A DNA stretch of 64,000 nucleotides from Lacibacter luteus (GTDB lineage Bacteria > Bacteroidota > Bacteroidia > Chitinophagales > Chitinophagaceae): the NCBI RefSeq assembly GCF_004118265.1, contig NZ_SDHW01000001.1, positions 434,001-498,000 on the forward strand. The letters run 5' to 3'. This document shows, in pieces, positions 51,113 to 61,138 of this stretch. The notes beneath the pieces are model-generated. The model did not search any database. It saw only the letters and a program-made list of their open reading frames with translations, and was not told where the DNA came from. The position numbers were made by a program, and so were the translations under genes. Numbering within the stretch: position 1 is the stretch's first letter; the number at the start of each line of letters is the position of its first letter.

Positions 51113-53194
51113 TTACTGTTTAATGATCTTAATGGTTGCTGTTTGTTTTTTACTCATCACTTTTATAAAATAAATGCCTGCGCCTAACTCAGCACCTGTT
51201 TCTGTTTGATTAATGGCTGTGCCCTGCTGTTGCAGTTTGCCGCCTGCATCATAGATGTGGAAAGTAAAATTTCCGTTGGCTTTAATGCGAAATGTTTTTA
51301 CAGCGGGATTCGGAAATACATCAACTGCTATCAGCTCACGCTGCAAATTGTTTACAGCTGTTGTAATATTCTCCACCAGTTGAATATTGGGCGTTGGTGG
51401 CGCACTCATTTCTTCACCCAAATAAAAACCGGGATGAGGCGGTTGATTATAGGCAGAGTTTTGCCATGCAATTGCCAGGCGGTATTGCGGATCGTGCATG
51501 AGTGTGTAAATGCGGTGTGTTGTTTCGTTCACCGTTGTATAAATGTTGAGAAATTGTTGATCGGTGCTGCGTAGAATAATTTCTTCTCGCCAGTCGCCCA
51601 ACAGATCTGCTGTTAAGCAAGGATTCTTTTTGGTTGAATTATTTGAACCGCCATAACCAAGACCTGCCTGGTAAAGCGTTAACAAACGGTTTGAGCTATT
51701 TGTATTATAATTCCATTTATCCAATACATCGCCATCAAGAATTTCCCTTAGCAGATCACCATCCCACCACACAACATGGTCAATACTTGGGCGTGATGTT
51801 GCAATTTGATTTCCTTTACAATCCTGTAATGTGCCTGTGCCCCAACATTCATAACCTTTATAACGGGGATCGATATCCGCTGCTAAAGCCCTGCCAATAT
51901 CACCTGTAGTATTGATGCCCCAAAGTGATTGACCTGTTTTTGCATCAAGCATACGCAAACCTTTGCCTGCATATTTCGATTCTTCTTCATAACACTGCCA
52001 AATCTCCAAACCCGGACGATCAGGATCCATATCTGTCATGTGTAACGCATCACCATGTCCTAATCCATTTGCAAAGAAACCCGTGCCATCATAATTTACT
52101 GCACTCGAACCATTATACACTTCATCTTTACCATCACCGTTTGCATCACCTACCGTCATCTGGTGATTACCCATGCCTGCATAACTTCCATTGCCACTTG
52201 TGTTGCTATCAAATATCCAGCGTTGTGTTAACTGCCCGTTTTTAAAATCCCATGCACTTCGCACCAAACGTGTGTAATAACCACGACCAAACACCATGCT
52301 TGGAGAAATGCCATCGAGATATGCAACCGCTGCAATAAAACGATCGACACGATTACCATAACTATCGCCCCAACTGCTCACCGTTCCTCTTGCCGGCGTG
52401 TATGCTTTTGTATCCATTGCTGCACCTGTTAATCCATTGAACACGGTAAGATATTCAGCACCACTCAAAACATAACCACTGCTGTTACGATAGTCAGCTG
52501 TTGCATTTCCGATAATTGTACCAACACCATCTTTTGTGCCATCGGCTGTTTTGCAGGCAACTTCTGCTTTACCATCACTATCAAAATCATACACAAGAAA
52601 TTGAGTGTAGTGTGCGCCAGCACGAATGTTAATACCAAGATCGATACGCCACAATCTTGTGCCATTCATTTTATATGCATCGAGATACACATTACCTGTA
52701 TAACCAGATTGTGAATTATCTTTTGAATTAGTAGGATCCCATTTTAAAATGATCTCGTATTCACCATCACCATCTACATCTCCCACACTTGCATCGTTTG
52801 CGGTGTAAGTATAGGCAACAGCATCAGGCGTTGTGCCGCCCGCCGGTTGCTGAATGGGAATCTGCATATATTGCTTTGCCCATACAGTAGCCTGCATGCT
52901 GTTGCTTTCTTCTACACCATTTACAACAGCTTTCACCACATACGTTTCATTTGCAGTAACTGCATCTGTATAATTTGTTGCACCTGTAATGGGTGTGCCG
53001 TTGAGTTTAACTCCGTTTCGATAAATATTAAATGCAGTAGCAGCCGTTTCGGTGCCGAATAAACGCCAACTGATAAATACGGATGAACTGTTAACCCGAA
53101 CCGCAACTGTACCACGGTTGAGTTTTTCCATTTTACGTTGTGCTGTTGCAGTGAAGCAAAAAGCTAGAACGAGAAAGAGTAGAACTTTTTTCAT
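51113..53194 (-). CDS. Rhamnogalacturonan lyase, PL11 (copy 2) with type IX sorting domain
   Basis: This 693-residue exported lyase has a signal peptide (MKKVLLFLVLAFCFTATAQ). The PL11 propeller carries several calcium motifs (VGDVDGDGEYE, VYDFDSDGKAE, VGDANGDGKDE). The last 75 residues or so (VDVFPNPAVKTFRIKA to the C-terminal KIIKQ, with GIYFIKV) form a type A T9SS C-terminal sorting domain, so it should be surface-attached or secreted. An upstream start in the same frame (53329) would add 45 residues before the signal peptide and is rejected. Confidence 0.94.
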   Translation of the reverse strand: MKKVLLFLVLAFCFTATAQRKMEKLNRGTVAVRVNSSSVFISWRLFGTETAATAFNIYRNGVKLNGTPITGATNYTDAVTANETYVVKAVVNGVEESNSMQATVWAKQYMQIPIQQPAGGTTPDAVAYTYTANDASVGDVDGDGEYEIILKWDPTNSKDNSQSGYTGNVYLDAYKMNGTRLWRIDLGINIRAGAHYTQFLVYDFDSDGKAEVACKTADGTKDGVGTIIGNATADYRNSSGYVLSGAEYLTVFNGLTGAAMDTKAYTPARGTVSSWGDSYGNRVDRFIAAVAYLDGISPSMVFGRGYYTRLVRSAWDFKNGQLTQRWIFDSNTSGNGSYAGMGNHQMTVGDANGDGKDEVYNGSSAVNYDGTGFFANGLGHGDALHMTDMDPDRPGLEIWQCYEEESKYAGKGLRMLDAKTGQSLWGINTTGDIGRALAADIDPRYKGYECWGTGTLQDCKGNQIATSRPSIDHVVWWDGDLLREILDGDVLDKWNYNTNSSNRLLTLYQAGLGYGGSNNSTKKNPCLTADLLGDWREEIILRSTDQQFLNIYTTVNETTHRIYTLMHDPQYRLAIAWQNSAYNQPPHPGFYLGEEMSAPPTPNIQLVENITTAVNNLQRELIAVDVFPNPAVKTFRIKANGNFTFHIYDAGGKLQQQGTAINQTETGAELGAGIYFIKVMSKKQTATIKIIKQ

Positions 53195-53432
53195 TGACAA
53201 ACAAGCAGGCATAACCCTATTGCAACTGTAGTGTACAGTTCGATTTGTAAATACGTTTCTCACTCTGTAAAGAGCATTGAATAATACTAACCGGTAGGAA
53301 ATGAAGTGGAGATCGAACCTTCGGCACACAGCTTACCGTTGGTACAGAAACAGGCAATCGCAGCAGCATAGCAATTTATTTGCTCACAAATTAGCCATAG
53401 AATGAGCGGTATCTATCCTGCCGCATCCTGTA

Positions 53433-53454
53433 CAAACGTTTGCGAAAACGTTTA
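53433..53454. promoter_or_regulatory. Tandem AAACGTTT dyads
   Basis: caaacgttt (part of a perfect 10-base palindrome, 53433-53442) and aaacgttt (53446-53453) have centres 12 bases apart. Such CG-centred dyads are typical of LacI-type regulators. No LacI gene lies nearby on the right side of the window. Confidence 0.5.
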
Positions 53455-53500
53455 CATGATTTTATTACGATTATGCTATGATTCCCGCCTGTTTTTCGGA

Positions 53501-53508
53501 TAATTTTG
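53501..53508 (+). promoter_or_regulatory. Bacteroidota -7 promoter box
   Basis: taattttg matches TAnnTTTG. The -33 TTG is not clear. It suggests a transcript starting near 53514. Confidence 0.5.
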
Positions 53509-53569
53509 CCTCTTGGAACAGACATTATCGACTATTTCTACAGCAAACACTGACTATTCGAAACTGCGT

Positions 53570-54688
53570 ATGCGTATCGCCGTTTCCGTTTTCTTTTTCT
53601 GCCAGGGCATTTGCTTTGCCAGTTGGGCAAGCCGCATTCCTGATATTAAAACTACTTTACAATTATCCGAAGCTGCATTGGGTAGTATTCTGTTGGCATT
53701 ACCTGCCGGACAATTAACTATGATGCCCTTCAGCGGCAAACTGGTTACACGTTTTGGAAGTAAGTATGTGTTGCGATTGGCAGCAGCAGGTTATGCGTTA
53801 ACATTGATCCTGATCGGTGCCACTACTTCATCGTGGCAACTGGCTTTGTCCCTTTATGTTTTTGGTTTAACAGGTAATCTCTGCAATATTTCGGTAAACA
53901 CACAGGCGGTGAATGCTGAACATTTGTTTGGACGATCTATCCTTGCATCGTTTCATGGTGTGTGGAGCACGGCAGGTTTTACAGGTGCATTGGTTGGTTT
54001 ATTGATGATGCGTTTGGATCTGTTGCCTGTTTATCATTTTATGATCGTTGCGGCGATTGTTATTACGCTGAATATTTTCTTTCAGAAATATCTCATCATT
54101 ACGCCCACAAGTAAAAGCGCTTCTTCATTTAAACGTTTCCAGTTTCCGAAAGGTTTGCTATTACAATTAGGCTTGATCGCTTTTTGTTGTTTAAGCGCCG
54201 AAGGTTGTATGTTCGACTGGAGCGGTGTGTATTTTAAAGAAGTGGTGGAAGTAAAAGGTGAACTGGTGTCATTAGGTTATGCATCATTCATGGTGATGAT
54301 GGCAACGGGACGTTTTACAGGCGATAAATTAGCAGAACGTTTTGGCCGTAAGAAAATGGTACAGTTAAGTGGTGTGCTTATTTTTTCGGGTATGATGATC
54401 GCAGTGCTGTTGCCCAATATCATTTTCGCCACCATTGGCTTTATGATCGTCGGTTTTGGTGTGAGCAGTATTATTCCGCTTGTGTATAGTACGGCAGGAA
54501 AAGTAAAAGAAGTAGCAAGTGGTATTGCCATTGCAACAGTATCGGGTGTTGGCTTCTTGGGCTTTTTGATGGGACCACCGTTGATCGGTTATATTGCTGA
54601 ACTGGGAGGACTACGTTCTTCCTTTGCTGTAATAGCTACACTTGGCCTCATGATCAGTTATATGATTAGTAAGATTAAACTGGCGTAG
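53570..54688 (+). CDS. MFS transporter (YbjJ/fucose-permease-like)
   Basis: This inner-membrane protein has about twelve helices and is 372 residues long from the ATG at 53570. The opening VSVFFFCQGICFASWASRIP and the GKLVTRFGSKYVLRLAAAG loop after helix 2 resemble the YbjJ/FucP-like group. A TTG at 53513 in the same frame would add 19 polar residues, but the -7 box at 53501-53508 would leave almost no leader. The substrate is unknown; a sugar from rhamnogalacturonan is possible. It is the only rightward gene in this block. Confidence 0.85.
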   Translation: MRIAVSVFFFCQGICFASWASRIPDIKTTLQLSEAALGSILLALPAGQLTMMPFSGKLVTRFGSKYVLRLAAAGYALTLILIGATTSSWQLALSLYVFGLTGNLCNISVNTQAVNAEHLFGRSILASFHGVWSTAGFTGALVGLLMMRLDLLPVYHFMIVAAIVITLNIFFQKYLIITPTSKSASSFKRFQFPKGLLLQLGLIAFCCLSAEGCMFDWSGVYFKEVVEVKGELVSLGYASFMVMMATGRFTGDKLAERFGRKKMVQLSGVLIFSGMMIAVLLPNIIFATIGFMIVGFGVSSIIPLVYSTAGKVKEVASGIAIATVSGVGFLGFLMGPPLIGYIAELGGLRSSFAVIATLGLMISYMISKIKLA

Positions 54689-54780
54689 TTTTATTTCTTT
54701 GAGTTCTTTGTGAAAATCTTCGTGTACTTAGTGCAATAAAAAAAGTAACCCAAAGGATACACGGAGAGCACTAATGCGTT
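54689..54780. other. Convergent intergenic spacer
   Basis: It has tgagttctttgtgaaaa- and cttcgtgtacttagtg-like wording, common in Bacteroidota spacers. No clear terminator hairpin was seen. Confidence 0.4.
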
Positions 54781-55707
54781 CTACTTCGGCAACAATTCAA
54801 ACTCTGCTTTACTGATTGTAAAAATTGTTCCGTGCCTAATGCCGCTCGGCAATGAAATCTTATCGGATATATCTGTCCAGTTTTTCAGATCGGTTGATTG
54901 CACAGCACCATACTTATGATCCCTGTATTTATCGAAGTACACAATCCATGTACCATTGATGCGTAAAGTGGTTGGCCCTTCTGCCCAGTAATTACCGGTG
55001 ATGGGTGCAGATGCATCCGTGTAGCCGCTTCTGAGTTTTTTACTTGTGGCAATCTTGATATTCTTCTGTGCAGGTTCTCTGGTTTCATCTTTCAGAAACA
55101 TGACAAACTGTTTTCCATCGGGAACAATCGTTGCATCGATCACATTAAAGCCTTTATCGTACAGCATTTTTGTTTTGCTGAAAGTTGAAAAATTTTTTGT
55201 TAGAACATAATACATCCGGTGATTATAACCATTCTCAACTTTCGGATCAGCAGGATATTTTCCTTTGATGGTGGTAGCCCAATAGATCATGTATTGCTTG
55301 CTCTTTCCATCGTAAGTGATCTCCGGTGCCCAACAGTTACGAGCTGAATCTTCATGCATCATCACCGGGATAAAACGTTGTTCACTCCAGTAAATAAGAT
55401 CCTTACTGCTTGCATAACCAATACCCCGATCATTCCAGCTGACCGTCCACACCATATGAAACAAACCATCTGCACCACGGATGATGCAAGGGTCACGCAT
55501 CAGTTTATCTTTTGCAACTGTTGGTTTTAGAAATGAACTGTCTTTCTTTAACGCACTCCACTTAAAACCATCATTACTGTATGCCAGGTGCAAACCATCC
55601 TGCCCGTTGTTTTTAAAATAGGCAAAGATGTAAACAGAATCAGATTGAGCTCTTACATACAAGAGTTGCATCAACAGTATAACCAATAGACTAAACTTCT
55701 TCATCAT
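54781..55707 (-). CDS. GH43-like exported glycosidase
   Basis: This 308-residue protein has a signal peptide (MMKKFSLLVILLMQLLYVRA). A five-bladed propeller is suggested by repeated blocks DGFKWSAL, MRDPCIIRG, CWAPEITYD, NVIDATIVPDG and NYWAEGPTTLR. The D/D/E positions of GH43 are plausibly in RDPC, IDAT and AEGP. In a pectin context an arabinan- or galactan-side-chain activity is likely, but specificity cannot be read. It lies 4 bases after the GH88 gene. Confidence 0.78.
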   Translation of the reverse strand: MMKKFSLLVILLMQLLYVRAQSDSVYIFAYFKNNGQDGLHLAYSNDGFKWSALKKDSSFLKPTVAKDKLMRDPCIIRGADGLFHMVWTVSWNDRGIGYASSKDLIYWSEQRFIPVMMHEDSARNCWAPEITYDGKSKQYMIYWATTIKGKYPADPKVENGYNHRMYYVLTKNFSTFSKTKMLYDKGFNVIDATIVPDGKQFVMFLKDETREPAQKNIKIATSKKLRSGYTDASAPITGNYWAEGPTTLRINGTWIVYFDKYRDHKYGAVQSTDLKNWTDISDKISLPSGIRHGTIFTISKAEFELLPK

Positions 55708-55711
55708 TCAA

Positions 55712-56914
55712 TTATTTAAACAGCGCTTTGTAACGCATCATTGCTTCAACAAAATAATAATCGGCATAGGTTAACGGCACATCAATTTCTGTACCGGCCG
55801 GTTTATGTCCTACACTATGCTTCAACAAAAAGCCACCATTTGTGCCTGCTGCCGCTTTGTATTGTTCGGTTGACAGGTTCTTCAATATCGTTTCTGCTGC
55901 TTTAAAATACTTCACCGACAATTCTTTGTTGACATAACCACTTAACTCAAGCAATGCAGAAGCCATGATAGTTGCTGCCGATACATCACGCAATGCGTTT
56001 GGAATATCAGGTGCATTAAAATCCCAGTAAGGAATGTTGTCTGCGGGCAGATTCGGATGATTTAAAATGAACGCTGCAATTTTATTCGCCTGTTCAAGAT
56101 AGATGGCATCTTTTGTTTCCCTGTATGTTTCAGTATAACCATAGAGACCCCATGCCTGTCCACGTGCCCATGCGCTTTCATTGGCAAAACCTTGTGCTGT
56201 TCTTTTTTGCTGCACCGCTCCTGTTTGTGAATTATAATTCAAAACATGGTACGAACTGTTATCTGCACGGAAATGATGTTTAATAGTTGTATTCGCATGT
56301 GTCACCGCAATTTTATAATAAGAGGAATCACCGGTGAGCTGTGTTGCCCAGAACAGCAATTTCAAATTCATCATATTGTCAATGATCACCAGGTATTCGT
56401 TTTGTTTTCCATCCCAGGATTTAATGCAGCCTGTCACCGGGCTGAAACGGGTTGACAATGATTTGGCACTTGTTATGAGTATGTCTTTATACGCAGCCGA
56501 TGGCTGAATCAGGTTTGCATTACCAAAACTACAATACATCATAAAACCCAGATCATGTGTTGTGGTGTTGAACTGTTCTTTCTTCAACACTTCCAAAATA
56601 CGTTGGGCTTCTTTGTACAGCGCTTCATCTTTTGTTTGCTGATAGAGATACAGCAAAGTGCCGGGATAAAACCCGCTGCACCACCAACCTGAATTACTGA
56701 ATTCATATTTATTAGTTGTGGGAAAGTAAGTTTTTGGAAATTTTTCGGCCGGCAGGTTTTGCGCCAGCACTTTGTATTGAGCAGCCGCATCAACAAAATT
56801 CTGATCGATCGTTTTTAATAATGCTTTATCCGGTTGATGTTTTGTCTGTGCATGGCTCAGGAACAACATAAACAATGCAGCAATAAAAAAGGAAAAGCGT
56901 TTTGCAAGCAACAT
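55712..56914 (-). CDS. Unsaturated uronyl hydrolase, GH88
   Basis: This 400-residue exported (alpha/alpha)6 enzyme removes the 4,5-unsaturated uronic acid that lyases leave on oligosaccharides, here the product of PL11. A signal peptide is present (ending SHA). Catalytic-region features: HDLGFMMYCSFGNA (D121) and LVIIDNMMNL (D179), and SAWARGQAWGLYGY near 247-260. GH105 has a similar fold, but the IIDNMMNL wording fits GH88 better. Confidence 0.9.
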   Translation of the reverse strand: MLLAKRFSFFIAALFMLFLSHAQTKHQPDKALLKTIDQNFVDAAAQYKVLAQNLPAEKFPKTYFPTTNKYEFSNSGWWCSGFYPGTLLYLYQQTKDEALYKEAQRILEVLKKEQFNTTTHDLGFMMYCSFGNANLIQPSAAYKDILITSAKSLSTRFSPVTGCIKSWDGKQNEYLVIIDNMMNLKLLFWATQLTGDSSYYKIAVTHANTTIKHHFRADNSSYHVLNYNSQTGAVQQKRTAQGFANESAWARGQAWGLYGYTETYRETKDAIYLEQANKIAAFILNHPNLPADNIPYWDFNAPDIPNALRDVSAATIMASALLELSGYVNKELSVKYFKAAETILKNLSTEQYKAAAGTNGGFLLKHSVGHKPAGTEIDVPLTYADYYFVEAMMRYKALFK

Positions 56915-56967
56915 ATATCTATCGGTTTATTCAGCAATTTAAGGCATAGATCAGTTGGATGTTTACT

Positions 56968-59900
56968 TTACTTCATTAATGTTACACTCATCAACCCGAT
57001 CACCACATCATTGGCAATGGTCTTCAGTACAAGGTTTTTCAGTTGTTTATGCGGATTTAACTTCAAACTTAAAACTGTCGCTGCTCCCCCATCAATTGCA
57101 AAATTGGAAAAGCCTTTGATGCTTGTGTATTTATAATTGGCAGGAATCACCTCTCCTGTTTTCAACGACACCCGTGTTGGTTTTGGCGCATCAGTGGTAA
57201 AGGCGAAACCATCTGTAAAATAATCCTGCTCAATGGGCCACCAGTTTTCCGGGTTCTTTAATTCAAGAACAGACGATGTGCCATCGGTATAATTCACCAC
57301 AATAGTTCCGTTCACCAAACGACTTTGCATAGCATTGGTACTACCAGCCATTAAGAAATACGCATACGATGCATTACCGTTCATCGGCAACGTTACCGAA
57401 TCAGAATAATTATCCCACATGGATGTGAATACGATATTCTTTCCCGCTGTTGAGTTTGTCCTGAAAGGAATTTTATCGATCACAATTTCATTCTTTACAC
57501 CAGCTTTTACACGCAAACCACTGTCGTTGATATTTGCTGTAGTTAACGGGTAAGCCCAGTTACCGATACCTTGTGTCGGCAGCTGTAGAGTTGGCACAGC
57601 CGGTCGTGGTGATAAATACTCGTTCCTGAAAATATTCGTCACCGCATCATTGAAATGCGGAGCAATATCAACTGTTTCAAATTTAGTAGCTGCTGTGATT
57701 GTTGGTTCTTCTACAAAACGTTCATCAATGATCATTGAAAAAGTCAACGGTTCAAACCAACTGAAATCACCTTGCTTTAATTGCAGGTACAAACTGTTTA
57801 CACCAGCTTTGTTCAGGTTACCAGACACGATATTTGTTGAGCGAATTATATTACTCAACACTTCTACCGGTTGATAGCTATTTATAATGATCGCCTTATT
57901 CATTTTCACCTGCACCAATTCTTTACTGTTGTAGGCTTCTTTGTAAACCGGCTTTTCAAATTCCTCTCCTTTCCATTTAATCACAATCACATAGGATTTT
58001 GCAGACGCAGCATCAATTTGTAACGATGGCGTTCCGATAATACTGTCAACTATTCTCCATTGTACAGGCTTACCATTTACGGTTATTGATTCAACAAATT
58101 CTCTATAAGCAGGAATGATCAATTGCAATTTCAACTGTTTACTGAAAGTTGGTTGCAGGATATATTCTTCGGTTAAGCGTGTACGTTTAAACACAAACTG
58201 AATGTTAGGTGTAGTTAATGCAGCATCGTTCCATTGTTTCGGCAAACCGGGTTTAATCACTAAACGATCATTCAACGCATCAGGCAATACACCAAACAAA
58301 CCTTCCACCAATGTTCTTCCCGCCATCGCAATCGGATCAGCAAAGTCCCTGTACAACTCTCCTCTGATTGCATCATAAAAACTCAACTGCTGAATGCTAC
58401 CCGGACTTGCACCGAGATACATACTTTCCATCAGCGAACTCTTCCACAAACGATAGGCTTCTTCTTTATCGCCACCTTGCCAATATGCCAATGCAGTATG
58501 CAACAATTCAGCAAGCGCCACATTGTTCAGACTCCAGGTATATGGTTGCCAGTTGGTAGTTGACAATGTATACAGCGATGAATCTTTCAACCCCTTTGCA
58601 AGAATGGGAATATGCGGAATGAAGTAGTTAACGTATTGCAGAGATTGATATGATTGAAAAGGATCAGCAATACCTTCGTCGAGTGCATGATAGATCGTCC
58701 ACAAAGCAGCCGACTCATGCAGCAGTTTATTTCCCAGCAGATCTTTATACTCTGCATACCAACCTTTATCCTTCAACCACAATTGTTGATTGATCGCATT
58801 GAGAATTTTATTTGCTTCTGCTTCATACTTCGTTCCATCAACACCAATGATCTTTGCAAGCTGTGCCGCCATTTTGTTTGAACGATAGTTGTATGCCGAT
58901 GAATGTGTAACACCTCCACCACTGTATTGCAATGCATCACTTGCCCAGATAGCTGCATAGGAATCATACAAACCATCGCCATCCACATCAAAATTTCGTT
59001 TTTCCCAATCAAGATGACGGACAAGCAAGGGCCACATTTGTCGCACATACGCTGTATCACCTGTCCAATTAAAATGATTCAGCAACTGATCGATGAACAC
59101 CAGGTTCATATCATAATGATGTGCACGAAAATCGCCACCGGGATTTCGGGAAATATAACCACTGCTGAACAATGAATTGCCCAGCTTCTCTTGCTGCCGA
59201 CCTAAATGCAAAGCCGTATCACTTACAACAGGCCCTGTTGCAGGCGTGGTTAATTGCGACAACGCATAACCGCTAAAATGTTTTTTTGCACGATCATGCC
59301 AGCCAAACACATCGGCAATGTATGCACCACGCCAACCATTCAACCGCATGCGCCATGCAATAGCACCATGCATGAATGATGGATCTTCCCACACTGCATC
59401 GGCTGCAATACCAAGTACTGAACCAAGTGTGTTGATGAATGGATCGGGTGTAACAACTTTAATACGTTCAGCTAATTTTTTTCTTGCAGTTTCTGCCTGT
59501 TGAAATAATTGCGGTAATGCTGCATACGTTACAACCTTATTCTTCTCCGGTTTTTGTACGGCAAAGAAATACGGTTGTTTATCTTTTAATGAAAGCCTTG
59601 CAGTGATCAACGGACTTGCAACAGAACTATCTGACTGTAATAAGATAATGGGCGATTGTTGCTTTGTTCCATCTGCAATTTTTAATACTGCAGTTGACGG
59701 GAATACACCTGCAAGTTCTTTGCCTTTATCGGCAGTAGCAGTTGTGTTTGCGTTTGAAGGAAGATGTTGCACTTCATAACGTTCTTCTTCACTCAATGGC
59801 TTTGCAAAACCATACAGCAGTTGAAAACTGTTTTGTTTGATCTTATAAATATTGTCCTTGCAGTATTCTGGTTTCAGGTAAAAGGAGGATTCAGGATCAG

Positions 59901-60411
59901 CACCAATATCGCCATCACGGGAAAACTTTTTTCCGGTTGCTCCGCCATACACTGCAACTAATTGTACAGAGGTTGAAACATTTTCTGTTTGCAGTTGCAC
60001 GATCATTCCTTCTCGATCATACAATGCAATTACATGCAATTGAAGAATACCATTGCCCAGCAATTCATCTTTTATTTCGTACAGCATGGAACCTGCACGA
60101 TAAATAGCTTTGATCTTTTTGCACTCGATCAGCCATTTACTTTTACCATTTGCAACAATGCCAAATTTCAGATTACCACCCATGCCCGGCATGTACAATG
60201 CAAACTCAGGTAAGTCCCCAGCTTCTGTACGAAACGCAGTGTTGCCACCATACAATGCACGATTGAAACGTCTTGTTCCATTTTCAATCACAATATCATT
60301 TCCTTCGGGGCGATAACGAAGCTCCCGTTCAATACCATGCCATGGAGTTTGCTGACTAAACCCCGACAACATAACAGCAATAAAAAAACAAATCGTACTT
60401 ACTCTTTTCAT
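56968..60411 (-). CDS. Large DUF4450-like protein with six-hairpin glycosidase domain
   Basis: This 1147-residue exported protein has a signal peptide (MKRVSTICFFIAVMLSGFS). The N-terminal part (about 20-330) has RELRYRPEGNDIVIENGTRRFNRALYGGN, which I associate with the DUF4450 family of pectin-degrading clusters. The centre (about 330-730) is an (alpha/alpha)6 region with WEDPSFMHGAIAWRMRLNGWRGAY and DLDWEKRNFDVDGDGLYDSYAAIWASD. Beta domains follow. A TTG at 60423 was not accepted. It may be a rhamnosidase-type glycosidase; the reaction is unknown. Confidence 0.72.
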   Translation of the reverse strand: MKRVSTICFFIAVMLSGFSQQTPWHGIERELRYRPEGNDIVIENGTRRFNRALYGGNTAFRTEAGDLPEFALYMPGMGGNLKFGIVANGKSKWLIECKKIKAIYRAGSMLYEIKDELLGNGILQLHVIALYDREGMIVQLQTENVSTSVQLVAVYGGATGKKFSRDGDIGADPESSFYLKPEYCKDNIYKIKQNSFQLLYGFAKPLSEEERYEVQHLPSNANTTATADKGKELAGVFPSTAVLKIADGTKQQSPIILLQSDSSVASPLITARLSLKDKQPYFFAVQKPEKNKVVTYAALPQLFQQAETARKKLAERIKVVTPDPFINTLGSVLGIAADAVWEDPSFMHGAIAWRMRLNGWRGAYIADVFGWHDRAKKHFSGYALSQLTTPATGPVVSDTALHLGRQQEKLGNSLFSSGYISRNPGGDFRAHHYDMNLVFIDQLLNHFNWTGDTAYVRQMWPLLVRHLDWEKRNFDVDGDGLYDSYAAIWASDALQYSGGGVTHSSAYNYRSNKMAAQLAKIIGVDGTKYEAEANKILNAINQQLWLKDKGWYAEYKDLLGNKLLHESAALWTIYHALDEGIADPFQSYQSLQYVNYFIPHIPILAKGLKDSSLYTLSTTNWQPYTWSLNNVALAELLHTALAYWQGGDKEEAYRLWKSSLMESMYLGASPGSIQQLSFYDAIRGELYRDFADPIAMAGRTLVEGLFGVLPDALNDRLVIKPGLPKQWNDAALTTPNIQFVFKRTRLTEEYILQPTFSKQLKLQLIIPAYREFVESITVNGKPVQWRIVDSIIGTPSLQIDAASAKSYVIVIKWKGEEFEKPVYKEAYNSKELVQVKMNKAIIINSYQPVEVLSNIIRSTNIVSGNLNKAGVNSLYLQLKQGDFSWFEPLTFSMIIDERFVEEPTITAATKFETVDIAPHFNDAVTNIFRNEYLSPRPAVPTLQLPTQGIGNWAYPLTTANINDSGLRVKAGVKNEIVIDKIPFRTNSTAGKNIVFTSMWDNYSDSVTLPMNGNASYAYFLMAGSTNAMQSRLVNGTIVVNYTDGTSSVLELKNPENWWPIEQDYFTDGFAFTTDAPKPTRVSLKTGEVIPANYKYTSIKGFSNFAIDGGAATVLSLKLNPHKQLKNLVLKTIANDVVIGLMSVTLMK

Positions 60412-60425
60412 AAGATCATCCAATC

Positions 60426-61115
60426 TTAGTTTAGTTGCCAGATCTTTATATTATCGATCATCTGTCTGCTTTTTGTACTCCTGATGGCAAACCATCCTTT
60501 TGTAAATGGTTGTTCATCTTTGAAACTAAAATACATTTCATTGTTCACTGTAAAACTATTGATACCATTCTCTGATTTGATAACTACATGATACCGGTAA
60601 TTCGGTTTTAGCAAGTGTGCAGCGTCTGTAAACTCACCAACAATTTTTAAATTCTTATTGCCATCGTAACGACGCATACGTGTTGTTGTATTGTAATTGC
60701 CGCCCATGCCAACATAATACATTTGCAGACTATCGTATTCACGAAAACCTCCTTTGCGTGTAAACATTTTCTCTTGTGGATCAGTTGCCATCCAGAATTG
60801 ATTGAGATCACTCAACCGGTCATGCTTTCCTCCATCAATCACAACGATCCTGTCAAACTCAATTAGTATGTTTCCTTTTAATTCATTTTTATACCAAACG
60901 GTTATTCCTGATTCCGTATTCAATTGCAATTGCCCGTTTACAATTGTTGCAGGATCTTTATCGTTCTCACTTGCTTCGATGATCCATTTGTCGGAGAGGG
61001 TTGCAGCAGAAAAATCATCTTTAAAAATGAGAACAGGTTCTTTTGTTACATTGTTGTTCGTATTAAATGATAGCAGAGCAAGGATCAAACTCATTAATCG
61101 GTAATTCAATTTCAT
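60426..61115 (-). CDS. DUF1961/DUF6250-like exported protein
   Basis: This 229-residue protein has a hydrophobic N-terminus (LMSLILALLSF) and an all-beta, concanavalin-like appearance: FKDDFSAATLSDKWIIE, then NGQLQLNTESGITVWYK, then QFWMATDPQ and FRSTKSRQMIDNIKIW-like ending. Proteins of this kind accompany rhamnogalacturonan enzymes, perhaps as binding or hydrolytic partners. The function is unknown. The ATG at 61115 is preferred to one at 61178, which would overlap the next gene. It ends 14 bases before the DUF4450-like gene. Confidence 0.72.
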   Translation of the reverse strand: MKLNYRLMSLILALLSFNTNNNVTKEPVLIFKDDFSAATLSDKWIIEASENDKDPATIVNGQLQLNTESGITVWYKNELKGNILIEFDRIVVIDGGKHDRLSDLNQFWMATDPQEKMFTRKGGFREYDSLQMYYVGMGGNYNTTTRMRRYDGNKNLKIVGEFTDAAHLLKPNYRYHVVIKSENGINSFTVNNEMYFSFKDEQPFTKGWFAIRSTKSRQMIDNIKIWQLN

Positions 61116-61138
61116 GCTTAGGTTTCCTTTTTCTATTA

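Larger units (their letters stand above)
53195..53569. other. Divergent control region PL11 / MFS gene
   Basis: No gene is supported here. It holds two AAACGTTT dyads (53433-53453) and a -7 type promoter box for the rightward gene (53501-53508). Confidence 0.6.

Noticed and set aside
53195-53329. 45-residue N-terminal extension of the second PL11 protein
   Set aside because: It precedes a complete signal peptide starting at 53194, so it is not translated as part of the protein.
53300-53340. ggttcgatctcc-like wording on the minus strand, like a tRNA T-arm
   Set aside because: No matching T-stem, acceptor stem or anticodon arm could be built.
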